A stretch of DNA of 64,000 bases, from contig JANJWO010000033.1 in NCBI GenBank assembly GCA_024709485.1, positions 1-64,000 of the forward strand, written 5' to 3'. The position numbers were made by a program, and so were the translations under genes. Shown in pieces: positions 7,555 to 15,208 of the stretch; position 1 is the stretch's first letter; each line of letters opens with the position of its first letter. The notes beneath the pieces were generated by a model. That model ran no database searches, had not been told where the DNA came from, and was given only the letters and a program-made list of their open reading frames with translations. This stretch comes from Hydrogenophilaceae bacterium (GTDB lineage: Bacteria > Pseudomonadota > Gammaproteobacteria > Burkholderiales > Thiobacillaceae).

Positions 7555-9471
7555 ATGATTCGTTTTCAGTCCCTCACGCTCGCGCGCGGTACCAAGCCGC
7601 TGTTTGAAGCCGCCGACCTCACGCTCAATCCCGGCGAGAAGGCCGGCCTCATCGGCGCCAACGGTTCGGGCAAGTCCACGCTGTTTGCGCTCTTGCGCAA
7701 CGAACTGCACGCCGACGGCGGCGAGGCGGATTTCCCCGCATCCTGGCGCATCGCCCATGTCGCCCAGGAAACGCCGGCGCTCGAACGCGCCGCCATCGAT
7801 TACGCCATCGACGGCGACACCACGCTGAGAAGGCTGGAACGCGAGCTGGCGGAGGCGGAGGCGCGCCATGACGGGCATCGCATCGGCGAGCTGCACGCGG
7901 CGCTGCGGGACGCCGACGCCTACACCGCGCGCGCGCGCGCCGAAACCCTGCTCACCGGCCTGGGCTTTTCGCACGCGCAGATGAATGAGCCGGTGGCGAG
8001 CTTTTCCGGCGGCTGGCGCATGCGCCTCAATCTCGCCCAGGCGCTGATGTGCCCCTCCGACCTCCTGCTGCTGGACGAGCCCACCAACCACCTCGATCTC
8101 GACGCCATCATCTGGCTGGAGGACTGGCTCAAGCGCTATGCCGGCACCCTGATCGTGATTTCGCACGACCGCGATTTCCTCGATGGCATCGTCAACGTCA
8201 TCGTGCACATCGACGGCCGCAAACTCAAGCGCTACGCCGGCAACTATTCGGCCTTCGAAACGCAGCGCGCCGCCAATCTGGCGCTCTCCCAGGCGGCATA
8301 CGAGAAACAATCACGCGAACGCGCGCACCTGCAGTCCTTCATCGACCGCTTCAAGGCCAAGGCCACCAAGGCCAGGCAGGCGCAGTCGCGCATGAAGATG
8401 CTGGCGAAAATGGAGGAGCTGGCGCCGGTGCATGCGGCGGCGAGCTTCTCCTTCGAGTTTCGCGAACCCGAGCGCGCGCCCAACCCGCTGCTGGTGATGG
8501 AGGCGGTCGTCGCCGGCTACCGGGCGCAGGCGGGCGACAAGCCCGTGCTGGCCGACATCAATCTCAGTCTCGAAGCCGGCAGCCGCATCGGCTTGCTGGG
8601 CGTGAACGGCGCCGGCAAATCCACGCTGATCAAGACCCTGGTCGGCGAACTGCCGCCGCTGTCCGGCGAAGTGCGCCACGGCAAGGGGCTGGCCATCGGC
8701 TACTTTGCCCAGCACCAGCTGGAAATGCTGCGCCACGACCAGTCGCCGCTGTGGCATTTGAACAAGCTCGCACCGATGGAGCGCGAACAGGCGTTGCGCG
8801 ATTTCCTCGGCGGCTTCAACTTCGCCGGCGACATGGCCACCGCCCCGATCGCGCCGTTCTCCGGCGGCGAGAAGGCGCGCCTCGCGCTGGCCTTGATCGT
8901 GTGGCAGAAGCCGAACCTGCTCTTGCTGGACGAGCCCACCAACCACCTCGATCTGGAGACGCGCGAAGCGCTGACCGTGGCACTGGCGCAGTTCGAAGGC
9001 ACCCTGGTGCTGGTGTCGCACGACCGCCACTTGCTGCGCGCCGCCACCGACGAATTCATGATCGTGGCCGACGGCGGCATGCGGCCCTTCGACGGCGATC
9101 TCGACGACTACCGCGACTGGCTGTTCAAGACGCGGCTCGCCAAGCCGGAAGCCGAGGCGCCGAGCGAGAATCGCCTCGACCGCAAGGCCGAGCGCCGCCA
9201 GGAAGCCGAAGCGCGGCAGAGGCTGTCGGCGGCGAGGAAGCCGATCGAGAAACAGATCGCGCAGCTGGAAAAGCGCATGGAGGCCCTGAACGCGCGCAAG
9301 GTGGCGGTGGATGCGCGCCTCGCCGATCAGGGCATCTACGCCGAAGCCAGCAAGGAGGAACTGAAACGCCTGCTGCGGGAACAGGCCGAGCTCGCCGGGG
9401 AACTGGAAGGAGTCGAGGGCGAGTGGCTCATGCAGCAGGAAGCGCTGGAGGGATTAGGCAACTTAGCCTAA
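7555..9471 (+). CDS. yheS: ABC-F family ATPase, YheS-like
   Basis: This 638-residue cytoplasmic protein has two ABC ATPase domains and no membrane segments. ABC-F proteins of this kind act on stalled ribosomes. Walker A motifs are GANGSGKST (near residue 34) and GVNGAGKST (near 350). Signature motifs FSGGW and FSGGE, and two copies of LLLDEPTNHLDL, follow. The interdomain linker has the charged helix RFKAKATKARQAQSRMKML typical of the family. The match to E. coli YheS is strong over the whole length, including YFAQHQLE. The C-terminal 100 residues form a charged coiled coil. It stands alone, with a family A repeat upstream and a REP-like element downstream. Confidence 0.93.
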   Translation: MIRFQSLTLARGTKPLFEAADLTLNPGEKAGLIGANGSGKSTLFALLRNELHADGGEADFPASWRIAHVAQETPALERAAIDYAIDGDTTLRRLERELAEAEARHDGHRIGELHAALRDADAYTARARAETLLTGLGFSHAQMNEPVASFSGGWRMRLNLAQALMCPSDLLLLDEPTNHLDLDAIIWLEDWLKRYAGTLIVISHDRDFLDGIVNVIVHIDGRKLKRYAGNYSAFETQRAANLALSQAAYEKQSRERAHLQSFIDRFKAKATKARQAQSRMKMLAKMEELAPVHAAASFSFEFREPERAPNPLLVMEAVVAGYRAQAGDKPVLADINLSLEAGSRIGLLGVNGAGKSTLIKTLVGELPPLSGEVRHGKGLAIGYFAQHQLEMLRHDQSPLWHLNKLAPMEREQALRDFLGGFNFAGDMATAPIAPFSGGEKARLALALIVWQKPNLLLLDEPTNHLDLETREALTVALAQFEGTLVLVSHDRHLLRAATDEFMIVADGGMRPFDGDLDDYRDWLFKTRLAKPEAEAPSENRLDRKAERRQEAEARQRLSAARKPIEKQIAQLEKRMEALNARKVAVDARLADQGIYAEASKEELKRLLREQAELAGELEGVEGEWLMQQEALEGLGNLA

Positions 9472-9472
9472 T

Positions 9473-9622
9473 CGTCATGGCGAGGAGTGCATTCAGCCTT
9501 TAGCCGCGAGCGCAGCGTGGCGGGACGCGGCAGTCCAGGGTTTTCCAGGCGCGAGTTACAAGATGCAGGTGAGTTGCTGGGCTTGGTTTGACTGGATCGC
9601 CACGCTGCGCTCGCGATGACGG
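9473..9622. repeat. REP/BIME-like element between convergent genes
   Basis: An 18-bp sequence CGCGAGCGCAGCGTGGCG (9505-9522) recurs as its perfect reverse complement at 9598-9615. The outer ends are CGTCATGGCGAG (9473-9484) and CTCGCGATGACG (about 9610-9621), also inverted. The element fills the spacer between yheS and the convergent cyclophilin gene, a usual place for REP elements. No transposase is present. Confidence 0.7.
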
Positions 9623-10252
9623 TCATTTCTGAATGACCGTCACCTTCTGCATCACCACCGGCTCCAGCGGCACGTCGTCATACGCCCCGTGGCTGCCGCG
9701 CGACGCGGCCACGATCGCGTCCACCACCTCCATGCCCTCGACCACCTGGCCGAACACCGCGTAGCCCCAGCCTTGCATGCTCTTGCCGCGATGGTTGAGG
9801 AAATAGTTGTCCGCCACGTTGATGAAGAACTGCGAGGTCGCCGAATGCGGCTCCATGGTGCGCGCCATGGCCAGAGTGCCGCGCAGGTTCTTGAGGCCGT
9901 TGTCGGCTTCGTTCTGGATCGGGGCGCCGTTCGGCTTTTCGGTCATGTCGGGCAGCAAGCCGCCGCCCTGGATCATGAAGCCGGGGATCACGCGGTGGAA
10001 GATGGTGCCGTCGTAGAAGCCGGATTGCACCTGCTTGAGGAAATTCTCCGTCGAAAGCGGGGCGTTGCGCGGGAACAGTTCCACGGTGATATTGCCCTTG
10101 CCGGTCTCGATGCGCACGCGGGGGTTGGCCGGCTGGCCGGGCGCGGGCGCGGTGGAGACCGTCTGCTTGCCGGGCTCCTTGGCGCTGCAGCCGCCGGCGG
10201 CCAGCGCCGCGCCGAGCAGGAGGGCGGACAGGAAAGCGGAAAAACGTGTCAT
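9623..10252 (-). CDS. Peptidyl-prolyl cis-trans isomerase, cyclophilin type, lipoprotein
   Basis: This 209-residue cyclophilin catalyses prolyl isomerisation. The N-terminus is a lipoprotein signal with lipobox LAAGGC (Cys about residue 22), so it should be anchored in the cell envelope facing the periplasm. The cyclophilin core starts at VRIETGKGNITVELF. The catalytic FHRVIPGFMIQGG segment (with Arg), ATSQFFINV and the closing FGQVVEGMEVVDAI are all present. The length agrees with PpiA-type proteins plus a Pro-rich linker after the lipid anchor. It is convergent with yheS across the REP-like element. No Shine-Dalgarno oddities. Confidence 0.92.
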   Translation of the reverse strand: MTRFSAFLSALLLGAALAAGGCSAKEPGKQTVSTAPAPGQPANPRVRIETGKGNITVELFPRNAPLSTENFLKQVQSGFYDGTIFHRVIPGFMIQGGGLLPDMTEKPNGAPIQNEADNGLKNLRGTLAMARTMEPHSATSQFFINVADNYFLNHRGKSMQGWGYAVFGQVVEGMEVVDAIVAASRGSHGAYDDVPLEPVVMQKVTVIQK

Positions 10253-10378
10253 GCGATCGAACCCCCAACAATATGGAAAGCGGCAATGTTAGCAGTTGGC
10301 GGCCGCGGCCCGGCAGCGGAACGAAGATGGCCGGCGCCGATCGTATATAGTGTGAACAGTACCGGAAAGGAGAGCGGA

Positions 10379-10687
10379 ATGATGAACATGCGCTTCATGT
10401 TTGCCTGGCTGGTCTGCCTGGCCTTTGCGCCCTGGGCCCTGCCTGCCTTCGCCCAGGCCGGCGCTGCGCCAGCCGCCGCCACTGCCATGCCCGCGCCCGC
10501 GCAGCCGCTGGCGCGCTGTGCCCAGCCTGCCGCTGGAAAGCTCAAGACCGCGCAGGTCGCCACCGAATGCTGCAAGGACCACAAGGGCGTGTGCGGCTGC
10601 CGCGCCGGCAAGATCATCTGCTGCGACGGTTCCGCCAGCACTCAGCCCGGCTGCACCTGCCACGGCGACAACGGCTTCGTCGAATAG
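10379..10687 (+). CDS. Small secreted cysteine-rich protein
   Basis: This is a 102-residue protein with a signal peptide (to about residue 26, ending ALPAFAQA), an Ala/Pro-rich linker and a cysteine-rich C-terminus: C48, then CCKDHKGVCGCRAG, IICCDG and CTC. The nine or so cysteines suggest disulfides or metal binding in the periplasm. A C-x-DG-x-x-S-x-x-C-x-C ending is shared by small uncharacterised proteobacterial proteins. The ribosome-binding site AGGAG at 10368-10372 fits either ATG (10379 or 10382). The gene ends 2 bases before the convergent nucleotide cyclase gene. Function unknown. Confidence 0.75.
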   Translation: MMNMRFMFAWLVCLAFAPWALPAFAQAGAAPAAATAMPAPAQPLARCAQPAAGKLKTAQVATECCKDHKGVCGCRAGKIICCDGSASTQPGCTCHGDNGFVE

Positions 10688-10689
10688 CC

Positions 10690-12414
10690 TTATTTCGAGG
10701 CCGCGACCCAGACCCCATCCCAGTCCGGCGGGGGCGGCGAATGCCTGAAGGCGGCGATGCGCGCCAGGAATACCTGGCTGGGGCGATCGTCCGGCGCCGC
10801 CGCCAGCCCGGTGCGGAAGGCGGTTTCGGCTGTTTCCCAGTCCTGCCGGCGATAGGCGGCGAGCCCCTGCGCGAAGGCCTCGATCAGCCGCCTTTGCGCA
10901 TCCGCAAGCTCCCGCGCCTCGCCCACCAGTTCGAATATCCGCGCCGGCTCGGCCTTGCCGGCCACGCGCAGGCTGTCGATTTCGCGGAAGACGAAAGCGT
11001 CGGCGGCCAGGCGCCGGGTGTCCTCGTTGACCAGGATGCGGGTACCGTAGAACTTGTTGGCCTGTTCCAGGCGCGAGGCCAGGTTGACGGTGTCGCCGAT
11101 CACGGTGTAGCCGCGCGCGGTTTCCGAGCCGATGTTGCCCACCGTCACTTCGCCGGTGGCGATGCCCATGCGCACGTCGACTGTCGGCAGCCCCTGGCGC
11201 ACGCCGATGATCTCCGGCAGCGCGGCGCGGAATTCGTCGAGCTTCGCCATCTGGTCGAGCGCTGCCGCGCAGCATAATTCGGCATGGCTTTTTTCGTCGG
11301 TGAAGGGCGGGCCCCAGAAGGCCATCACCGAGTCGCCGATGTACTTGTCGATGATGCCCTGGCGCGCGCGGATGACCTCGGCCATGAAGGAGAAATAGCG
11401 GTTGAGAAAGCGCACCGCGGTGTCCGGCGTCATGCCCTCGCACATCTGGGTGAAGCCGGCGAGATCGGAGAAGAACACCGTCATCGCGTGGCTTTCGCCG
11501 CCTTCCGCCGGCAGGCGCTTTTCCAGCAGGCCGCGCACCACGCGCGGGTCCACGTACTTGCCGAAGGTCTCGCGGATGTATTCCTTCTCCCGGAGCCCGA
11601 CCACCATGTGGTTGAAGGAATCGGCCAGGGCCGACATCTCGTCGCGGGTATTGACGTGGATCTCGACGTCCAGATCGCCTTTTTCCACGGCCTGGGTGCC
11701 GCCCAGCAGGCGCCGCACCGAATCCACCAGCGAGCGGCTCACCGCCCAGGCGAAGATCAGGCCCGCCAGGGTGGCGATGGCGGTGACGATCCAGTTCAGC
11801 TGGGTGGCGCGCAGCTCTTCCTTGCGGGCCTGTTCGACGGTGTCGCGGGTGAGCTTGTTGAGGATGTCGATGGTCTTGCCGATTTCGACATCGACGTTGT
11901 TCTTCGCTTCCAGCAGGGTGTCGTGCATGAGCTTCTGCGAGCGCCGGGTGCCTTCTGCGGCCTCGATCTGGAACATGCGGAAGGCCATGTGGAATTTCTG
12001 GCGCGCGCTCTGGATCGCCGGCAACTGTTCGCCCAGCACGGCCAGCGTGACCCGGTCGAGCGCGATGTCCTGCGCCGCGCTGGCTTCCTTGAGCATGCGC
12101 AGCGAGGAGTCGACGATCTGGTCGGCGTTGATGCCGCGGTTGTCGAAGTTGCCCGATTCCTTGGCGAGGTAGTCCTTGTCCGGGCGGGCGGCCTCCATGC
12201 CGGCCAAGAGGCGCTCCATGTGCACCATCTGCTGGCGGATGAGGATTTCCACGCTGGCGACCTGTTCCTGCAGCGGCAGGTAGTAGTCGGACAGCGCGCG
12301 TACCTGATTGTTGAGGTTGCGGAAATTGAGCACCGACGCCCAGGTGACGACCACCATCAGGCCCAGCAGGACGGCGATGATGCTGAAGATTTTCAGTCGG
12401 ATGGGGCGGCGCAT
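10690..12414 (-). CDS. Membrane-bound class III adenylate/guanylate cyclase with HAMP domain
   Basis: This 574-residue protein is a probable receptor cyclase. Order: transmembrane segment (about 9-29), a helical periplasmic four-helix-bundle-like sensor (30-205), a second transmembrane segment (207-225), HAMP (226-280) and a class III cyclase domain (305-495). Metal-binding aspartates D317 (FFSDLAGFT) and D361 (KYIGDSVMAFWG) are present, as is NLASRLEQ of the catalytic end. A short TPR-like tail (500-560) follows. It probably makes cAMP, but nucleotide specificity is inferred only from family membership. The gene is monocistronic and convergent with the Cys-rich gene. Confidence 0.88.
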   Translation of the reverse strand: MRRPIRLKIFSIIAVLLGLMVVVTWASVLNFRNLNNQVRALSDYYLPLQEQVASVEILIRQQMVHMERLLAGMEAARPDKDYLAKESGNFDNRGINADQIVDSSLRMLKEASAAQDIALDRVTLAVLGEQLPAIQSARQKFHMAFRMFQIEAAEGTRRSQKLMHDTLLEAKNNVDVEIGKTIDILNKLTRDTVEQARKEELRATQLNWIVTAIATLAGLIFAWAVSRSLVDSVRRLLGGTQAVEKGDLDVEIHVNTRDEMSALADSFNHMVVGLREKEYIRETFGKYVDPRVVRGLLEKRLPAEGGESHAMTVFFSDLAGFTQMCEGMTPDTAVRFLNRYFSFMAEVIRARQGIIDKYIGDSVMAFWGPPFTDEKSHAELCCAAALDQMAKLDEFRAALPEIIGVRQGLPTVDVRMGIATGEVTVGNIGSETARGYTVIGDTVNLASRLEQANKFYGTRILVNEDTRRLAADAFVFREIDSLRVAGKAEPARIFELVGEARELADAQRRLIEAFAQGLAAYRRQDWETAETAFRTGLAAAPDDRPSQVFLARIAAFRHSPPPPDWDGVWVAASK

Positions 12415-12453
12415 GGCTCCAGTCTAGTGGGATTGGCCGGCGGCATCCAGACG

Positions 12454-12484
12454 CAAAAACGGCCTCTTCCTCCGAAGAGGCCGT
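12454..12484 (-). terminator. Rho-independent terminator of the DsrC/TusE-like gene
   Basis: An 11-bp perfect stem (12459-12469 with 12474-12484) and a CTCC loop are followed on the minus strand by TTTTT. It lies 34 bases beyond the stop of the minus-strand gene that ends at 12518. Confidence 0.8.
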
Positions 12485-12517
12485 CCGCATCGCCGCAGGC
12501 GGCGGCGAAGCGCCGCT

Positions 12518-12889
12518 TTAAGACACGCTGCCGAAACTGCGGTCGCTGGCCATGAAGGGGGCCTTCAGGCCGGCGATGCGGCAGCCCTGGGCTATGGGCC
12601 CGCCGGGGAACAGCAGGTAGAGGTGCTTGAGGCCGCCCTGCGGATGGAAATGTTCGTCGAGCGCGTCGTGCAGGTCGCGCGGGTTGATCTTGGCCGCGTC
12701 CTCGTGCTGGGCGTAATAGGTTTGCAGGGCGCGCACCGCTTCCCAGTGCGCTTCCGTCATTTCCAGCCCCTCGCCGCGCGCGATGTCCAGCGCCTGCTGG
12801 CGGTTCCAGTCGTCGGGGGCATGGGGAAAGGCGGGGTCCACTGTCCGCTCGCGGGTCAGTTTGTTGATGTCGGATGAGATGTGGATCAT
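12518..12889 (-). CDS. DsrC/TusE-family sulfur-carrier-like protein lacking the C-terminal cysteine
   Basis: This 123-residue protein belongs to the DsrC/TusE family: DWNRQQALDIARGEGLEMTEAHWEAVRALQ-like helices and a C-terminal arm with GPIAQGCRIAGL. DsrC proteins carry two cysteines in the arm, the penultimate one doing sulfur transfer. Here only C103 (the upstream position) is kept, and the tail runs on as KAPFMASDRSFGSVS without the terminal cysteine. It may therefore be a regulatory or divergent paralogue rather than a working TusE. The start at 12889 has a perfect ribosome site AGGAGG. No other dsr or tus genes are adjacent. Confidence 0.82.
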   Translation of the reverse strand: MIHISSDINKLTRERTVDPAFPHAPDDWNRQQALDIARGEGLEMTEAHWEAVRALQTYYAQHEDAAKINPRDLHDALDEHFHPQGGLKHLYLLFPGGPIAQGCRIAGLKAPFMASDRSFGSVS

Positions 12890-12963
12890 GGTCGATTCCT
12901 CCTGTTGAATCCGTGCCATTGGAGTAATCCCCAGCGTAGACGATGGCGGGCGAGATACAAGCA

Positions 12964-13950
12964 TTAGACCTGCAAGGGCGGCTCCTGCATCAGCGCCACC
13001 TGCTCGCGCAACTCCAGGATGCGATCCTGCCAGTAGTGCGGGGTGCCGAACCAGGGGAAGGCGGCGGGGAAGGCGGGGTCGTCCCAGCGCCGCGCCAGCC
13101 ACGCCGAATAGTGCAGGAGGCGCAGCGTGCGCAGCGCCTCGATGAGATGCAGCTCGCGGCGGTCGAATTCGCAGAAATCCTCGTAGCCCGCCAGCACGTC
13201 GCCCAGCTGGCGGGTCATGGCCTCGCGCTCGCCCGACAGCAGCATCCACAAATCCTGCACCGCTGGCCCCATGCGGCAGTCGTCGAAATCCACGAAGTGG
13301 GGGCCGCCGTCTTCAGGCCCTTCGGTCCACAGCACGTTGCCCATGTGGCAGTCGCCGTGCAGGCGCAGCGCCGCGACCGCGCCGGCGCGGTCGTAGCAGT
13401 GGCGCACGCCTTCCAGGGCCTGCGCCGACACGCTTTCCCACACGCTCAGCAGCTCCGGGGGGATCCAGTCGTTCTCCAGCAGGTAGGCGCGCGGCTCCAC
13501 GCCGAAAGTGTCGAGATCCAGGGCGGGGCGGTGCGCGAATGTCCGGGTGGCCCCTACCGCATGGATGCGCCCCAGAAAGCGCCCCATCCATTCCAGGGTG
13601 CCGGCGTCGTCGAGTTCCGGTGGCCGTCCGCTCTGGCGCGGATAGACGGCAAAGCCAAAGCCGGCGAACGCGTGCAGGGTTCTGCCCTGCAAGGCCAGCG
13701 GCGGCACCACCGGGATTTCATGATCGGCCAGTTCCCGGGTGAAGGCGTGTTCTTCCAGGATCGCGGCCGCGCTCCAGCGCTGCGGCCGGTAGAACTTGGC
13801 CACCAGCGGCGCGCCGTCCTCCTGGCCGACCTGGTAGACGCGGTTCTCGAAGCTGTTCAGCGCCAGCAGGCGCCCGTCGCAGCTGAGGCCCGCGCTTTCC
13901 AGGGCGTCCAGCACGAGGTCGGGGGTGAGAGTGGAAAAGGGATGGCTCAT
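12964..13950 (-). CDS. srkA: Stress response Ser/Thr kinase SrkA (YihE)
   Basis: This 328-residue protein has the same length as E. coli SrkA, a eukaryotic-like kinase that limits stress-induced cell death. It has an APH/choline-kinase fold: ALNSFENRVYQVG at the nucleotide loop, Lys in LVAKFYRPQRW, the catalytic loop LRLHGDCHMGNVLW and the metal-binding FVDFDDCRMGPAVQDLW. In E. coli the gene lies beside dsbA. Here a FrnE/DsbA-type gene is 1.3 kb away. A much longer open frame extends upstream, but the ATG at 13950 gives the family N-terminus MSHPFSTLTPD. Confidence 0.92.
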   Translation of the reverse strand: MSHPFSTLTPDLVLDALESAGLSCDGRLLALNSFENRVYQVGQEDGAPLVAKFYRPQRWSAAAILEEHAFTRELADHEIPVVPPLALQGRTLHAFAGFGFAVYPRQSGRPPELDDAGTLEWMGRFLGRIHAVGATRTFAHRPALDLDTFGVEPRAYLLENDWIPPELLSVWESVSAQALEGVRHCYDRAGAVAALRLHGDCHMGNVLWTEGPEDGGPHFVDFDDCRMGPAVQDLWMLLSGEREAMTRQLGDVLAGYEDFCEFDRRELHLIEALRTLRLLHYSAWLARRWDDPAFPAAFPWFGTPHYWQDRILELREQVALMQEPPLQV

Positions 13951-13982
13951 GGAACGAATATACTGAAAAGCGACTCTAAACC

Positions 13983-14004
13983 CGGCAAAAATTCGGCAAA
14001 AATT
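13983..14004 (+). repeat. Tandem 11-bp repeat in a leader
   Basis: CGGCAAAAATT occurs twice in direct tandem (13983-13993 and 13994-14004), followed by CGGAGA, which is the likely ribosome-binding site of the gene starting at 14015. It lies in the spacer between divergent srkA and the DsrE-like gene. Confidence 0.6.
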
Positions 14005-14014
14005 CGGAGACATC

Positions 14015-14518
14015 ATGATACTTCTGCGCGCTGTTCTGTTGTTGTTCCCCTGGCTGTTGATGGGTACGGCCCTCGCCGGTTCGCAGACCCTGGAGCGGCT
14101 TCTGGAAAGCCCCGCGGCGCCGGCCGGGGTGGTGTTCGAAATCGTCGACCGCGACCCGCAGGCGCTCGAACTTGCTCTGCCCTGGGTCAGGCAGGCGGCG
14201 GAAAGGCTGGAGGAGCGCTTTCCGGGCCTGCCCATGGCGCTGGTGACGCACGGCCAGGAGATGTTCGCGCTGCAGGAGAAGGACAAGGAACGCAACGCCG
14301 CGCTGCATGCCCAGGCGCAGCGCCTGAAGCAGGACAAGGGCATTCCGGTGCACGTGTGCGAGACCTTCGCCGGCTGGAAAGGCGTGGCGCCGGAAGCCTT
14401 TCCGTCCTATGTCGATGTCGCGCCCAGCGGGCCCGCGCAGGTCAACAATTACCTCGCGCTCGACTACCGGCACCTGGTGGTGCCGAAGGCCGCGGTGCTG
14501 CGTAAAATGGCCCAGTGA
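14015..14518 (+). CDS. Secreted DsrE/DsrF-like protein
   Basis: This is a 167-residue protein with a signal peptide (to about residue 22, LLMGTALAGS) followed by a compact alpha/beta domain. The pattern GVVFEIVDRDPQALELAL, MALVTHGQEMFAL, IPVHVCETFAGWKG and VAPSGPAQVNNYLALDY resembles the DsrE/DsrF-like fold, with one cysteine in the position after the fourth strand. Periplasmic location is predicted. It may take part in sulfur or redox chemistry, but that is an inference. The next gene (PsiF-like) starts 20 bases downstream and is probably cotranscribed. Confidence 0.7.
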   Translation: MILLRAVLLLFPWLLMGTALAGSQTLERLLESPAAPAGVVFEIVDRDPQALELALPWVRQAAERLEERFPGLPMALVTHGQEMFALQEKDKERNAALHAQAQRLKQDKGIPVHVCETFAGWKGVAPEAFPSYVDVAPSGPAQVNNYLALDYRHLVVPKAAVLRKMAQ

Positions 14519-14538
14519 CAGCAGGCGGAGAGAACACC

Positions 14539-14853
14539 ATGCGTATCCTGATCGTGCTGGCCGGCGCGCTGGCCTTGTCCCTGAATGCATGGGCCGCCGG
14601 CAACGCCTGCATGAATGCCGCTGCGCAGAAAAAACTCGCCGGCGCGGCCGAGAGCGCCTTCGTCCACAAATGCGAGCGTGACAAGTGCGAAGCGGCTTCG
14701 AGCCGGAAGCAGCTCGCCGGCGCCGCGAAAACCGCCTTCATGAAGAAATGCATGGCCGACAGCCTGCAGCCGTTCTGCGAAGCCCGGGCGGATGGCAAGA
14801 AGCTCCATGGCGCGGCCAGGAACAGCTTTCTGAACAAGTGCCGCTCGGACTGA
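14539..14853 (+). CDS. Small secreted protein with PsiF-like repeats
   Basis: This 104-residue protein has a signal peptide (to about residue 20, NAWAAG) and then three copies of a short motif, KKLAGAAESAFVHKC, KQLAGAAKTAFMKKC and KKLHGAARNSFLNKC, as in PsiF (phosphate-starvation-inducible) proteins. Seven cysteines, one or more per repeat, suggest disulfides. The function of PsiF proteins is unknown. The ribosome site GGCGGAG (14524-14530) fits the ATG at 14539. It follows the DsrE-like gene in the same direction. Confidence 0.75.
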   Translation: MRILIVLAGALALSLNAWAAGNACMNAAAQKKLAGAAESAFVHKCERDKCEAASSRKQLAGAAKTAFMKKCMADSLQPFCEARADGKKLHGAARNSFLNKCRSD

Positions 14854-14862
14854 GGCGAGGCG

Positions 14863-15117
14863 CTATCGTTTCAGGCCGGCCGCGATCAGAAAATCCCGCA
14901 CATGCCTGAGTTCGTCCTTGCTGCAGGTCGAACTGTTGTGCGGACGGTGGATGAAGCCCTCCACGCCGTTCAGCACCACGCGGAAGCTCGCGCCATGATG
15001 CGGTTCCACCGTGGCACCCAGGTGGATGAGCATGGACTCGACCTCGCGCCAGTGGACGTTGCCGCTCACCGGGCCGCGAAAAATCGAATTCAGCAGGAGT
15101 TCATGCTTGTGGCTCAT
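14863..15117 (-). CDS. HicA-like mRNA interferase toxin without HicB
   Basis: This 84-residue protein resembles HicA toxins, small dsRNA-binding-fold ribonucleases. VHWREVESMLIHLGATVEPHHGASFRVVLNG is the family pattern (here in part), with the second His of the HHG run at the usual catalytic position. HicA is normally paired with an antitoxin HicB, but no such open frame exists on either side: upstream is intergenic and then the DsbA-like gene, and downstream the convergent PsiF-like gene ends 9 bases away. It may be a solitary HicA-like RNA-binding protein or a toxin left without partner. Confidence 0.72.
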   Translation of the reverse strand: MSHKHELLLNSIFRGPVSGNVHWREVESMLIHLGATVEPHHGASFRVVLNGVEGFIHRPHNSSTCSKDELRHVRDFLIAAGLKR

Positions 15118-15208
15118 GAGGCGCAGAAAGCGTTCGACACTTTTCAGCCTAGGGCCCGGCCGAGGCCGGCGGCTGGCGCGCCGTCAGCCGGCACGGCCGG
15201 CCGGAGGG

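Noticed and set aside
8049-9503. 484-residue frame inside yheS
   Set aside because: It is a shifted shadow of yheS with Arg/Gly-rich composition.
9689-10378. Long N-terminal extension of the Cys-rich protein
   Set aside because: It is antisense to the cyclophilin gene. A strong ribosome site and a signal peptide start at 10379.
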